Below, piece after piece: positions 9,257 to 19,160 of a stretch of 64,000 nucleotides of DNA. Position 1 is the first letter of the stretch. Each line of letters opens with the position of its first letter. The notes under the pieces are model-generated. The model was not told the origin of the DNA. It did not search any database and worked only from the letters and a program-made list of their open reading frames with translations. This DNA comes from Parahaliea mediterranea (GTDB lineage: Bacteria > Pseudomonadota > Gammaproteobacteria > Pseudomonadales > Halieaceae): positions 343,175-407,174 of the forward strand of contig NZ_JAFKCZ010000006.1 in assembly GCF_017255185.1 (NCBI RefSeq), in the 5' to 3' direction. The translations under genes and the position numbers were made by a program.

Positions 9257-9388
9257 TGTGGAGTCCCTTGTTTGCCCTGAGTTGATAGGCAGAGCTTAGG
9301 ACAGCCGGAGTAAACTCAATGTGAATCGCGGGGCCGCTTGATCGCGTATCGGATCAATGGCGGCACGGTGCCTTTGACGGCCAGGCCT

Positions 9389-9427
<39 letters not shown>

Positions 9428-9525
9428 CGAGCTTCAGCAGGAACAACAGAATGCATACTCCAGGCCCCTGTTCGCGCTGCGTACCGCCCGCCCAACCATT
9501 TCGCCATAGGCGCTGTTTTGGCGCA

Positions 9526-11079
9526 TTACCGCCCCAATTCATCCAGGGCCATGTTACTCACTCCGGACTTGATCCAGCAGAGGGATTGATCCTGATCGCA
9601 GGTATGGGTGATGAAACCGTCGAAATCGTAACGGTAGTAGAGTGTGTCGCCGACCACCTGGATACCGTTCACCGTGGAGTTTCTCGGTGTGTCCAGTTTC
9701 ATCAGGGGCAACACCTCACCCGTGTCGGTCACCTCGTAGATCACCCCGTAGCCGTAGCTGACCTGGCTGTGGGTATCCGCCTGGCGATAGCCGGATTCAC
9801 CGGCGAGCAGCAGGCGGCCGCCGTCGGTCAGCACGGCATCGCGCACCATGTCCTCGTCGTGCACATGGTAGAGCTGGGAGTGGGTGGTTTCACCGCTGTC
9901 ACCGTCGATCCAGGCCAGGTAGCTGTCCCACTCGGTGGTGCCACCCGCCGCGCCGGCTTTCTCGTAACGCGTGGAGCCCGTCAGTAAAAGATCGCCCGAG
10001 CGCCAGAACATGCCCTCCAGGCTTTCACTGTGGCCCCGCAGGCCAGCCATGAAGATGCCCAGCGGCGCCCCATTGCCGGCGATCACGGCGACACCCACAT
10101 CGGAGCCTTCGTTCACATCTTCCAGCGGCTGCTCGAAATGAGCGCTGTAAATCGCGACGTCATCGTCGAACAGCTCGAACGCCACCGCGACGGCACCGTC
10201 GTCGCGAATCGCCATCCGGCTGGTATTGGTGAGCTCCCCGCTCCACAACCAGCGATAGGCGGGCATTACCTGACGATCCCAGGCCACGGTGAGATCGTCA
10301 TGAAAGCGGTACACCTTTACGCCATAGGTGTGCGCCAGCAGGAAGGGCACACCTTCATGTACCTGCAGGCGGGCGAGCTGATTGACGGAAAGCTGAGGCC
10401 GGCCGTTATGGCTCAGGTCCTCCGCCACCGTGCGCGTGGGTTCGTCACTGTTGGGCTCGTAGCTGTAGTAGAACAGCTCGTTGGCGGCAGGTACATCTTC
10501 CAGCCAGCGTCGCTGAAGCGCGTTGCCGGCCCCATCCAGTTGGGTAAGGCGCAGCTCGAACCAGTTGCCGTCCACGGGGCTGCCGCCGGTAAAATCACTG
10601 GGTATCGCTTCCAGCAGCAGTACCCGGCTGCTGTCCTGCATCGCCATATCGACAATCACCGCACCGGGATCCGGCCGGTAGCTGAACACCTCCTGGGCGT
10701 CCACGTGGCATCGCAGGCTTTGCGCCCAACCCGGCTGCCAATCCCGGGTGGTGTGCAGCCGGGGCCCGTCCTGCCCCGTCAATCGCTGGACGTGGCACCA
10801 CAGGCCATCGCCATTCACCGCCAGATCGGTCACCTGGGACTGGTAGGCCTCCGCCAGTTCGAAGCCCACCCTGACATCCGCTGCCGGCGGTGCTATCGCG
10901 ATATCCAGCAGGTCGCCGTTCGCCGGTGGCAGCGGCTCATCACCGGACAGCTCCGGTGGCGGGTGGACCGGCTTGTCGACAGGGGGGGAATCACTACCAG
11001 AGCCCGAACTGGAGCCAGAGCCACAGGCACTGAGCAAGCCGGCCATCAACAGGGCCGAAACCAGCTGCTTGATATCCAA
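9526..11079 (-). CDS. Lipoprotein, beta-propeller-like, unknown function
   Basis: 517-residue lipoprotein. The signal ends in a lipobox LLSAC with lipidated Cys19, followed by a Ser/Gly-rich and Pro-rich linker to about residue 55. The rest is rich in repeating strands of the sort seen in beta-propellers, such as DGGRLLLAGESGYR and GDLLLTGSTRYE, but no family was recognised and no catalytic residues can be named. The first residue after the Cys is Gly, giving no Asp+2 retention signal, so outer-membrane location is expected. It is divergent from the AsmA-family gene and apparently monocistronic. Confidence 0.8.
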   Translation of the reverse strand: MDIKQLVSALLMAGLLSACGSGSSSGSGSDSPPVDKPVHPPPELSGDEPLPPANGDLLDIAIAPPAADVRVGFELAEAYQSQVTDLAVNGDGLWCHVQRLTGQDGPRLHTTRDWQPGWAQSLRCHVDAQEVFSYRPDPGAVIVDMAMQDSSRVLLLEAIPSDFTGGSPVDGNWFELRLTQLDGAGNALQRRWLEDVPAANELFYYSYEPNSDEPTRTVAEDLSHNGRPQLSVNQLARLQVHEGVPFLLAHTYGVKVYRFHDDLTVAWDRQVMPAYRWLWSGELTNTSRMAIRDDGAVAVAFELFDDDVAIYSAHFEQPLEDVNEGSDVGVAVIAGNGAPLGIFMAGLRGHSESLEGMFWRSGDLLLTGSTRYEKAGAAGGTTEWDSYLAWIDGDSGETTHSQLYHVHDEDMVRDAVLTDGGRLLLAGESGYRQADTHSQVSYGYGVIYEVTDTGEVLPLMKLDTPRNSTVNGIQVVGDTLYYRYDFDGFITHTCDQDQSLCWIKSGVSNMALDELGR

Positions 11080-11435
11080 AATCGTACTCCTTGATCAAAG
11101 ACAAACCGGGGCCATTCCGCCATCGACATGAGGGATCGATAAAGCATTTGGAAGTCGACAAAACCCGGACAAAATTCGAGGTGTTCAAAAAACAGCCAGG
11201 GGCTGGCGCCGCGGTCCGTTTTCAAAACAATCCGCCACTTTCATACACAAGCCATCGGGGAGACAAGTGACAAATGTCACGCCCTGCGCTGAGCCGCAAT
11301 ACGCGGCGCTGGCGCTGAACCGCAAGCGAGTGGGCTTTTGCGGTGACGCCTTGCAAGCGGCGCCGCGGCGAGGATCTATCGCGGTTTCACGCCAGCCTGC
11401 TATAACTGGGTTAACCCACTGCGGAGCTCGCCACA
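11080..11435. other. Divergent intergenic region with two palindromes
   Basis: 356 bases between the divergent lipoprotein and AsmA-family genes, presumably holding both promoters. Two perfect inverted repeats stand out: GTGACA-AA-TGTCAC at 11267-11280, and TGGGTTAACCCA at 11407-11418, only 17 bases before the AsmA start. Either could be an operator; the second could also affect the ribosome site. No small gene is supported. Confidence 0.5.
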
Positions 11436-13817
11436 ATGCCACGGACCATCCTCAACACCGCGGCCATCCTCGCTGGACTGGTGCTGGCACTGCTGATTAC
11501 CGCCATCGCCGGACTGTTGCTGTACCTTCAATACGGCGATCTCAATACCCAGCGTCCGCGCCTCGAATCCCTGGTCAGCCAAGCGACCGGCCGCCCCTTT
11601 CGCATCGAGGGCGAACTTGAACTGAAGCTCTGGCCGGAATTGTTCCTTTCGGTGGGCGGTCTCCAGCTGGCCAACGCCGAATGGGCCTCCGGGGAGCCCA
11701 TGGCCCGCCTCGGACAGTTCGCCGTCAAAATCCGCCCCGGATCGCTACTCCTGGGGCCACTGGATATCCGCGAGCTACATTTGCGCGACCTTGACCTGCT
11801 GGTGGAAACCGGGCCCACGGGCGAGACGAACTGGGCACTTGCAACGCCGGATCCGGAGGAAGCACCGGATCCGCCCAGCCGTGACAGTGGCAATGGCGAC
11901 CTCGCCGTGATCCTTCAGCGGGCGCAATTGAGCAACCTCAGGCTGAGGTACCCCGGGCCGGATAGCGAGACGCAATCCGCGATGATCCGCGATCTCTCAC
12001 TGGTCAACACCGACGCCGATCGATTGCGTGTCGAGGGCCGGGGGACAGCGCTTGACATGCCACTGACCGTATCCGGCCAGGTCGACACACGAGACGGGGT
12101 GGTACAAACCGACGCTGTTCGCTACGAACTCGCCCTGGTACTGGGGGAAAGCCGGCTGGCCGTGGAGGGCACGCGGACACCCCCCGCAAGCGACTCCCCG
12201 GCACGGATGTCACTGGACCTGCGGATGGATGGTCTCCAGCCGCTGATGGATCGCCTCGCGGTCCCGCTGACCGTTCCCGGGCCATTGCAACTCGCTGTCC
12301 ACGGCCGGGGCGAGGCCCAGCGGGCGGACATCGATATCGAGGGCCGCCTCGGCGCCATTACCCTCGATAGCGAAGCCAGGCGCTCCGGCGACAGCCTCGC
12401 AATCGACGGTAGTATCTCCACGCTGGCCCAGGCGGGCGCCCTGTTCGATATTCAGGGCCTACCCGCCGCCCCGCTAACGTGGTCCTCGACCCTGATACTG
12501 GAAAAAAACGCCCTGGATATCCGCGAGTTCTCGGCCACCACCGGACAATCACGGATCACGGCTACAGGCCATCTCGGCGACTCGAATGGGGGCTCTTCAT
12601 TGAGCCTTGAGGCCAATGCCGCCGCGGCCGCGGAGCTGCTCGACACCCTGCCCCCCCTCCCCTTTACCGTCGCGGCGACACTGGCGCTACGCGAGGGCGA
12701 ACTCAGCATCGCCCCCTTGGAAGCCCGACTCGGCGACAGCGACTTGACGGGTACGGTGCGGATTGGCCGGGGCGAGCGGGGATCGGTCGACATTCAGCTT
12801 CAGTCCCGGCGCATCGACCTGTCGCAACTGTCCGCGCACGACAAGACTCGCCCCGATACCGGGGGCAAAGCCCCGGAGGAAGCACCTGATACCGCCGCCG
12901 GCGAATCGTCGGCACCGCGCTACGTATTCACCGGGAAGCCGCTGCCCTTCTCGATGCTACAGAAAAATACCGCCGATTTTCACTGGGCCATCGACGAGCT
13001 GGCAACGCCCCTGGTGACCCTGGCGGCAATGGACCTCAGCGCCGGACTGCATGCCGGCAGGCTCGAGGCACAGGCAGCCTTCGAGGGCCCCGCTGGCGGG
13101 CTCGGGCGCAATTCCCTCGTGCTCGAGACCTCCGGCAATCGCGCCGAGCTGACCCTGCAAAACCGCCTCAGGGACCTGCGCATCAATGTCGCCTCGGGCA
13201 ACGTCGAGCGGGTAAACGACATCCCCGCTCTCAACCTGACGCTCGACCTGGCCGCCTCCGGCTCCAGCCCCCGGGAGCTGGCCGCCGCCAGCGACGGCAA
13301 ACTACTGCTCACCCTTGGGCCTGGCCAGTTGAACAACAGTGTGGTGGAGAAATTCTCGGGCGACCTGCTGGCGCAACTGGTGTCGGCCCTCGACCCCTTT
13401 GCCAGGACCCAGACGCACATGGCCTTCGAGTGCGGCGTCGCGGCGGCAACGATCGAAGGCGGAGAGGCCCTGCTGGATCCCCTGGCGTTTCAGTCGGAGA
13501 AACTGCAGGTCATCGCGGGCGGCTCGATCGACCTGAAAACCGAAGCGATCGATATCGAGTTCAATACCCGGCCGCGTTCGGGGGTCGGGGTCAGCGCCGA
13601 TATGTTTGTCACGCCCTTCGTCTCGCTCAAGGGCACGCTATCGAAGCCCAGGGTGGGCATGAACGAATCGAGCACCCTGCTTACCGGCGGCGCCGCGGTG
13701 GCCACCGGAGGCCTGTCGCTGCTGTGGAAGGGTCTGTACGACCGCGCCGCCGGCAGCATTGATCATTGTCGGGACACCCTCGAAAAACATGCTCATCCGC
13801 CACTGGACGGAAAGTAG
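11436..13817 (+). CDS. AsmA-family protein
   Basis: 793-residue envelope protein with one N-terminal membrane helix at about residues 8-31 and a long periplasmic part. The N terminus (SLVSQATGRPFRIEGELELKLWP) and the following segment are typical of AsmA. The C-terminal part with the IEGGEALLDPLAF and GSIDLKTEAIDIEFNTRPRSG segments is the conserved AsmA C-terminal region. Such proteins belong to the repeating-beta-groove group that helps lipid movement between membranes. Two low-complexity Pro/Glu stretches (about 130-145 and 475-490) are probably linkers. It stands alone on its transcript, with a palindrome close to the start codon. Confidence 0.88.
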   Translation: MPRTILNTAAILAGLVLALLITAIAGLLLYLQYGDLNTQRPRLESLVSQATGRPFRIEGELELKLWPELFLSVGGLQLANAEWASGEPMARLGQFAVKIRPGSLLLGPLDIRELHLRDLDLLVETGPTGETNWALATPDPEEAPDPPSRDSGNGDLAVILQRAQLSNLRLRYPGPDSETQSAMIRDLSLVNTDADRLRVEGRGTALDMPLTVSGQVDTRDGVVQTDAVRYELALVLGESRLAVEGTRTPPASDSPARMSLDLRMDGLQPLMDRLAVPLTVPGPLQLAVHGRGEAQRADIDIEGRLGAITLDSEARRSGDSLAIDGSISTLAQAGALFDIQGLPAAPLTWSSTLILEKNALDIREFSATTGQSRITATGHLGDSNGGSSLSLEANAAAAAELLDTLPPLPFTVAATLALREGELSIAPLEARLGDSDLTGTVRIGRGERGSVDIQLQSRRIDLSQLSAHDKTRPDTGGKAPEEAPDTAAGESSAPRYVFTGKPLPFSMLQKNTADFHWAIDELATPLVTLAAMDLSAGLHAGRLEAQAAFEGPAGGLGRNSLVLETSGNRAELTLQNRLRDLRINVASGNVERVNDIPALNLTLDLAASGSSPRELAAASDGKLLLTLGPGQLNNSVVEKFSGDLLAQLVSALDPFARTQTHMAFECGVAAATIEGGEALLDPLAFQSEKLQVIAGGSIDLKTEAIDIEFNTRPRSGVGVSADMFVTPFVSLKGTLSKPRVGMNESSTLLTGGAAVATGGLSLLWKGLYDRAAGSIDHCRDTLEKHAHPPLDGK

Positions 13818-14117
13818 CCACAGCGGAAGGGCTGACAGTGGACGGCTGCCGGCACGGACACACTGGCCGTGACACCTGGAACGCGGTATCCAATAGTCAG
13901 ACGTCGAATGTCAGGGCTGGCCGGGGCCAGTTGCCGGCCAGGTACAAGCACGCCCCATTGCGCGCATTTGCCGGTATGAATCACGACGGCGGCAACGAAT
14001 GAGCCCGCCGGGAAGAACAGCTCCCCCCCCCATGATTACAAGCCAAACGGATTTTCTAGCATTGACTCACCATTAAGCGGCCTTTTATAATTTTTGCATA
14101 ATAACTGGCCCCCTTAT

Positions 14118-15890
14118 ATGCATTCACATTCAAGGACGAATTCGAGGTCGAACGCCGCTTCGCGACCCCGCGAAAGACCTATGGCAGTGCCCACCAGGCC
14201 CGTTGGCAGCGTATCGCAACGCGCGATCTTTGTAGTATTGCAATGCGCGATACTGGCGGGTTTGCTTTGGATCACGGCGACCCTCCTCGGGATGCTGCTG
14301 CCACGTTTTGTCGCCCCCGCCACGGTCACGGTGCTGATCGCTACAATTTGCGGCTTTCAGGTTCTGTTTCAAGGGCTGCATCTGTTCCGAACGCTGGCGA
14401 TGCGGCGGGCCGTAATCGATGGCATGCCCTCGCCGGAGGGCCTTCGTATCGCGATGGCCACGACCATCGTGCCAAGCCGGGAATTCTCCTTGCTCGAACA
14501 GAAGCTGGCGGCCATGGCCGCGGTATCCAGCAACGGCTGCATGCTCGACCACTGGGTCCTCGACGAGGAAGACGACCCACGGGTGCGTAAACTGGTTGCG
14601 GAATTTAATCAGCGCTACCGCGACAGCGGGACCCGGTTCTTCCATTTCACCAGGCACGGTGTGGCACGCTACAACGAAGCGCCGAAAGGAAGGCACTTCA
14701 GGACCTTCCAGGCGCGACAAAAGGGCGGCAACATCAACGCGTGGCTTGACGCGACGCGCTCCTCCCGATACGACCTGGTCACCTTTATCGACCTGGATCA
14801 CTTTCCCGAGCCGGATTTTTACCGCGCGGTACTACCCTGCTTCGGCGACCCCGATGTCGCCTTCGTACAGGGGCCCGAAGTATTCCGCAACCGGGAAGAG
14901 AATTTCATCACCCGCGCGGCCAGCCACGAGCGCGACACCTTTTTCGGCCTCTTGCATCGCAGCTACTTCGGGCTGGGCATGCCTGTCATCGTCGGCGCCC
15001 ATACCACCTTCCGGCGAACGGCCCTCGACGCTCTCGGGGGGTACTACCCGGTGCACTTGACCGAGGACTATCTGATAATGCTGCGCCTGCGCGCCCTGGG
15101 CCTGCGCGGCATCTACATCGATACGGTCATAGCGGTGGGCGAACTACCCTCGACCTGGAACGCGTTTCTCGGCCAGCAGCGGCGCTGGGCGTCCGGCGGA
15201 CTGGACTTGTTGTTCCGCTATTTTCCGAAGCAATGGCGCCACTACTCGAACAAGGAGCGCCTGTTCGGCTTCATGCTGCTCAATTACTACATCTGGGGCA
15301 CATTCTTCGTGCTCGGCAAGACCCTGTTGTTACTGATGCTCCTGGTCGGTGTGACCCTCGAGATTGGCCCCGTGATGCTGGCGGGGCTAGTCGCTTTCAT
15401 CTTGGCGGCATTGATGGGCAACCATCTCTGGGAGCGGCAATTTTTCATTCAGCCGGAACGCCGCACCCATCTTGTTGAAAACGCGGTGATGAACCTTTTT
15501 CTCGGCCCACTCTACTGCCTGTCACTGTTCAGGGCGCTCATCGCGCCCAACACGCCCTTCGAAGTGACCGCCAAGAATCGCGGCGAACAGCAAGCGGGCG
15601 GGAGGTTCTCATTCCGCTGGCAGTGCACCGCCCTGCTGTGCGTCGAGGCTCTACTGTTTATTTTGGCGTGGCTGGTATCCGGCGGCGCTACCGAGGGCAA
15701 GGTCAACCTGGTCCAGGTGCCCCTGCTGTTGTCCCTGTTTGGCACACTGTACGTCCTGGCGAACTATCGCCGTCATGAGGCGTCTCCCGCGGGCCACGGC
15801 CAGGGAACCTCCGCCGACGACAATGCCAAAGCCCAAGTCCTGCACAACGAATTCTACCCACCGTCCGAACCCGAAAGAGGCCTCCTATGA
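14118..15890 (+). CDS. Membrane GT2 glycosyltransferase, cellulose-synthase-like
   Basis: Processive-type family 2 glycosyltransferase of about 590 residues in the inner membrane. Two helices precede a cytosolic catalytic domain and several helices follow. Motifs: DEEDD, the metal-binding DLD at 14791-14799, the TED acid motif, and QQRRW at 15174-15188, which marks cellulose-, chitin- or hyaluronan-synthase-like enzymes. The start is uncertain: ATG at 14118 or ATG at 14181, the latter with a weak GAAAG site. Its stop overlaps the ATG of the IPTL-CTERM gene by 4 bases (ATGA), so the two are translationally coupled. No PilZ domain or BcsB-like partner is visible. The product polymer or glycosylated target is unknown. 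Confidence 0.88.
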   Translation: MHSHSRTNSRSNAASRPRERPMAVPTRPVGSVSQRAIFVVLQCAILAGLLWITATLLGMLLPRFVAPATVTVLIATICGFQVLFQGLHLFRTLAMRRAVIDGMPSPEGLRIAMATTIVPSREFSLLEQKLAAMAAVSSNGCMLDHWVLDEEDDPRVRKLVAEFNQRYRDSGTRFFHFTRHGVARYNEAPKGRHFRTFQARQKGGNINAWLDATRSSRYDLVTFIDLDHFPEPDFYRAVLPCFGDPDVAFVQGPEVFRNREENFITRAASHERDTFFGLLHRSYFGLGMPVIVGAHTTFRRTALDALGGYYPVHLTEDYLIMLRLRALGLRGIYIDTVIAVGELPSTWNAFLGQQRRWASGGLDLLFRYFPKQWRHYSNKERLFGFMLLNYYIWGTFFVLGKTLLLLMLLVGVTLEIGPVMLAGLVAFILAALMGNHLWERQFFIQPERRTHLVENAVMNLFLGPLYCLSLFRALIAPNTPFEVTAKNRGEQQAGGRFSFRWQCTALLCVEALLFILAWLVSGGATEGKVNLVQVPLLLSLFGTLYVLANYRRHEASPAGHGQGTSADDNAKAQVLHNEFYPPSEPERGLL

Positions 15891-17755
15891 ATAATAATTT
15901 CAAACTTGTCGCGCTGACCGCGGCCCTGCTTGCGCTGCCGGCGCACGCGGCAGTGATCCAGGTCGAGCCCGGAGAGGTCGCCAGGTCGGTAAACGGTAAA
16001 TGTTCGCTGCTCGAGGCCGTCGACAACGCCGAAAACCTCAATGGCACGGATGTTTCCGGAGGCGACTGTGCGGCCGGCGACAGCGGCGCGGATGTCATCG
16101 AGTTGTCGGCGAACGCCACGTACACGCTGACCGGCCCGGTATCTTTCCCTCAAACCGCCCTGCCTTGGATTCGGTCGACGGTCACAATCGACGGCAGTGG
16201 CTCGATCATTGAACGGGATCTCGCAGCCAGCGCTTTCCGCCTGTTCGTGGTGAATCCCGGGGGCCACCTCGAGATCCGCGATGCCACATTGCGCAACGGG
16301 TCCCTCACGTCAGGTCACGCGGGCGCCACGATCTGGAATCACGGTCAGTTGACGCTAAATGACGTGGTGATCGACAACAGCAGGAACACCTTAGGTCCGG
16401 GCGGCTCCATTCACAATACCGGACAAGCGGTACTCGAAGGGGTGGTCATTGAAAACAGCGAATCCCGCCATTCGGGGGGCGCCATCCACAATGACGGCAG
16501 CCTGACGCTGCGCGAGAGCACGATTCGCAACACACATTCGCAGGCAGCGGGCGGCGCGCTCGTCAACCGTGGCACACTGACGCTCGAGCGTTCACTGATC
16601 GAGGGAAGCAGCAGCACTGGCGCGGGAGGCGGCTTGGACAATGGCGGCAGTGGGTCCACCGCGCTGCGCAACAGCACGCTCAGCGGGAACACGTCAGACG
16701 GTCTGGGCGGCGGCGTGTTCGTTCGCGGGGGAACACTCGATGCAACCCAGGTCACCGTGGCCTACAATGCGGGCACACAGGCGCCGTCGCACGAGAACGC
16801 GGGCCAGGGAAGCGGCATTTACCGGCTGGGTATCGGCACGATAAACCTGAACAACACACTGCTGGCCGAACAGGTCGACGGCAACAACTGCGGTGGCCCA
16901 ATGACGCACCAGGCGACCGTCGCGGACGACGCCAGCTGCACCGTCAGCGCCAGCACCGGGCCATTGATCACGGCGCTAGCCGACAATGGCGGGCGGACCC
17001 CCACGCACGCGCTGGCCGACCTCAGCGCGGCGATTGACGCCGGCAATAACGCTCTTGTCGGCGGCCTGGCGACGGACCAGCGCGGCACCGGTTTTGCGCG
17101 CATTCTGGGCACGCAGGTTGATGTTGGCGCCTACGAGTTCGGCGACACCGACGGTATCGACCCCAGCGGCGAGGACAGCGTGCCCAACCCCAGTGGCGGC
17201 GGCTTCGGCGATGGCAATGGCGACGGCATCCCGGACAAGCGGCAGAACCACGTGGCATCCTTCGGCACTGCGGTTGGAGAGGAGGTGGCGACCATCGCCA
17301 TCAGCGGTGAAACTTCGCCGCTTGCGAATGTCTCATCACAGCCGGTACCCGGGGACGCACCGCCCAATGTTACCTTCCCATACGGCCTGTTCAGCTTCAC
17401 GATAACCAACGTTGCGCCTGGCGCGACCAAGCAAGTCACGCTGTACGTGCCGTTCAACGCGGAAATCAATGGCTACTGGAAGAAAAACACCTCCGGCGAC
17501 TGGGCCAATATCGCCACCGGTATCACGCGCGTGGGCAACAAGACCCGCATTGTGTTCCCGCTGACCGAGGGCGGCCCATACGATTTCGATGCCGACTCAA
17601 CGACCATCACCGACCCGGGCGGCCCCGGAGTTTTGAGCACCGCGCCGACCGCGACGGCGCCCATTCCCACCCTGCCGCAGTGGGCGGCAATTATCCTGTC
17701 GATGATGCTGGCCGCGGCCGCGCTGACGGGAATACACTTCCGGCACGGGCGCTGA
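15887..17755 (+). CDS. Secreted beta-helix protein with IPTL-CTERM sorting tail
   Basis: 622 residues: signal peptide to about residue 21 (cleavage after AHA), then a CSLLEAV segment resembling the CSLREAI domain. A right-handed beta-helix of Asn/Gly-rich repeats follows (about 90-330), then DNGGRTPTHAL, typical of choice-of-anchor Q. A GDGNGDGIPD calcium-type loop leads into a choice-of-anchor U-like domain (about 440-570). The tail is IPTLPQW at 593-599, a hydrophobic helix and RHGR. That tail is the IPTLxxW(G)-CTERM signal known to be paired with exosortase H; here Ala replaces the last Gly. Surface-exposed after cleavage is inferred. No exosortase lies in this window. It is coupled to the GT2 gene by a 4-base overlap. 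Confidence 0.9.
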   Translation: MNNNFKLVALTAALLALPAHAAVIQVEPGEVARSVNGKCSLLEAVDNAENLNGTDVSGGDCAAGDSGADVIELSANATYTLTGPVSFPQTALPWIRSTVTIDGSGSIIERDLAASAFRLFVVNPGGHLEIRDATLRNGSLTSGHAGATIWNHGQLTLNDVVIDNSRNTLGPGGSIHNTGQAVLEGVVIENSESRHSGGAIHNDGSLTLRESTIRNTHSQAAGGALVNRGTLTLERSLIEGSSSTGAGGGLDNGGSGSTALRNSTLSGNTSDGLGGGVFVRGGTLDATQVTVAYNAGTQAPSHENAGQGSGIYRLGIGTINLNNTLLAEQVDGNNCGGPMTHQATVADDASCTVSASTGPLITALADNGGRTPTHALADLSAAIDAGNNALVGGLATDQRGTGFARILGTQVDVGAYEFGDTDGIDPSGEDSVPNPSGGGFGDGNGDGIPDKRQNHVASFGTAVGEEVATIAISGETSPLANVSSQPVPGDAPPNVTFPYGLFSFTITNVAPGATKQVTLYVPFNAEINGYWKKNTSGDWANIATGITRVGNKTRIVFPLTEGGPYDFDADSTTITDPGGPGVLSTAPTATAPIPTLPQWAAIILSMMLAAAALTGIHFRHGR

Positions 17756-18078
17756 GCAAGTACAGTCCCCCTCATCCGCTGCTTCACACGGGTCGCCGCG
17801 ACATGGCCAACTGCCTGCTCGCGGCGAGCCCCCGACAGACCTTTCGATCAGATAATCACCAGGTTTAGCGCTAGCCGGACGAAACAGGCAGGCGTAATCG
17901 CGCATATTGCTCCAACGCGCCACGGTTGACGCAGTCCTTTAAAGGGATACACTGCGCGCACCCCGGCGCTGTCTGGTTGCGGGCAGGACCGCAGTGTTTC
18001 GGCCCCCGCGGCGCCGTCCACGGCGAAGGCCACACGTTTAACCCCAACGTAACCTCAAAGCGAGAGTTAACACGGATC
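17756..18078. other. Spacer between IPTL-CTERM gene and exporter
   Basis: 323 bases between two plus-strand genes. Apart from the candidate promoter at 17926-17953 and a CCTTTAAAGG palindrome overlapping its spacer, nothing is recognised. No T-rich terminator hairpin was found after the IPTL-CTERM gene. Confidence 0.45.
17926..17953 (+). promoter_or_regulatory. Candidate sigma-70 promoter for the DMT exporter
   Basis: TTGACG (17926-17931), 16 bases, then TACACT (17948-17953). This gives a leader of about 120 bases before the ATG at 18079. It is one of the clearer -35/-10 pairs in the window, but this is a by-eye call. Confidence 0.4.
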
Positions 18079-18984
18079 ATGTCGAAGATGTCGCCGGCCG
18101 ATACAGCGCGGCTCCTGCTGCTATCGTCGCTGTGGGGTTTCTCGTTCATTTTTATGCGCGTGGCGGCACCGGAGTTTGGACCGGTGGCCCTCATTGGCCT
18201 GCGCATGGGGCTCGGCGCGCTACTTTTGCTGCCGCTGCTGGCCAACCGCCGCCACCTGCGCCTGCTGCGGGCCAACCTCGGGCCGCTCATCGTGCTCGGG
18301 CTTACCACCGCCGCGCTGCCGTACTCGTTACTCGCCCTGGCTACCGTCCGCCTGGATGCGGGCTTTACCTCGTTGATCAACGCCGCGACCCCCATTGCCA
18401 CGGCGCTCATCGGCGCGGCCTTTTTCGCCACGCCAATCCTGCGCCAGCAAGTCATCGGGCTCACCCTGGCCCTGGCTGGCGTGGCGCTATTGTCCCTGGG
18501 ACGCCTGGATTTTTCCTCTGGCGGCGACGGCTGGTTCATCCTTGCCGCGCTCGGCGCCACGCTGTGCTACGGGGTCGGCGGCAACTACTCGCGCACCCGC
18601 CTGTCCCACCTGCCGAGCCGGGTACTGGCAGCCGGCAGCAGTGCCGCGGCGGCCGCTGTATTGCTACTACCGACCCTGCTGCTTTGGCCCGCCACGCCAG
18701 TCAGCGACACCGCCTGGGGCGCGGCCGTGGGCCTGGCGGCCCTGAGTACCGCCGGCGCGCTGCTGCTATACTTTCAGCTGCTATCCAGCGCTGGCGCCAC
18801 GGCGGCCTCCACGGTCACCATGCTGGTGCCGGTGAGCGCCCTGGCCTGGGGCATGATACTGCTGGGGGAAAGCCTTTCACTGCAAGTACTCGCCGGCATG
18901 TTCGTAACCTTGCTTGGCACCGCCATTGCGACCGGGGTACTGCGGCTGCGGCCGCGAAGGACGCTGGCGAACAAGGCGGATTGA
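18079..18984 (+). CDS. EamA/DMT-superfamily transporter
   Basis: 301-residue inner-membrane protein with about ten hydrophobic helices arranged as two EamA repeats (SSLWGFSFIFMRVAAPEFGP in the first, ALGATLCYGVGGNYSRTRL opening the second). Family members usually export amino acids, purines or other metabolites. The ATG at 18079 is chosen because the in-frame upstream extension to 17926 is hydrophilic and spans the likely promoter. It precedes the hydratase operon by 176 bp and is probably transcribed separately. The substrate is not inferable. Confidence 0.88.
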   Translation: MSKMSPADTARLLLLSSLWGFSFIFMRVAAPEFGPVALIGLRMGLGALLLLPLLANRRHLRLLRANLGPLIVLGLTTAALPYSLLALATVRLDAGFTSLINAATPIATALIGAAFFATPILRQQVIGLTLALAGVALLSLGRLDFSSGGDGWFILAALGATLCYGVGGNYSRTRLSHLPSRVLAAGSSAAAAAVLLLPTLLLWPATPVSDTAWGAAVGLAALSTAGALLLYFQLLSSAGATAASTVTMLVPVSALAWGMILLGESLSLQVLAGMFVTLLGTAIATGVLRLRPRRTLANKAD

Positions 18985-19072
18985 TCGATGACGGGCACTC
19001 CCCCACTAAACCCACCGCGGCAATCGCGGCGCAAGTGGCTCGGACGTATATCCCCTGCCAGTCCCCGGGGAG

Positions 19073-19088
19073 TGTCGCTTTTGTGACA
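19073..19088. promoter_or_regulatory. CRP-spaced inverted repeat upstream of the hydratase operon
   Basis: TGTCG-N6-TGACA, about 73 bp before the hydratase start. It closely matches the perfect TGTCG-N6-CGACA site in front of the Crp/Fnr-type gene nearby. The 5-6-5 geometry is that of CRP/FNR operators, so both may be sites of that regulator (inference). Confidence 0.45.
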
Positions 19089-19160
19089 GTGCGCGGGCGT
19101 TCCCGGCACTAGAATCGAGGCCGCTTTCACAGTACTCCCGCAAGGGGGCAAGGAGGTCGC

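Noticed and set aside
10030..11094. 354-codon plus-strand frame opposite the lipoprotein gene
   Set aside because: It is His/Arg/Gln-rich low-quality sequence typical of an antisense frame in GC-rich DNA; the minus strand has a lipobox and good composition.
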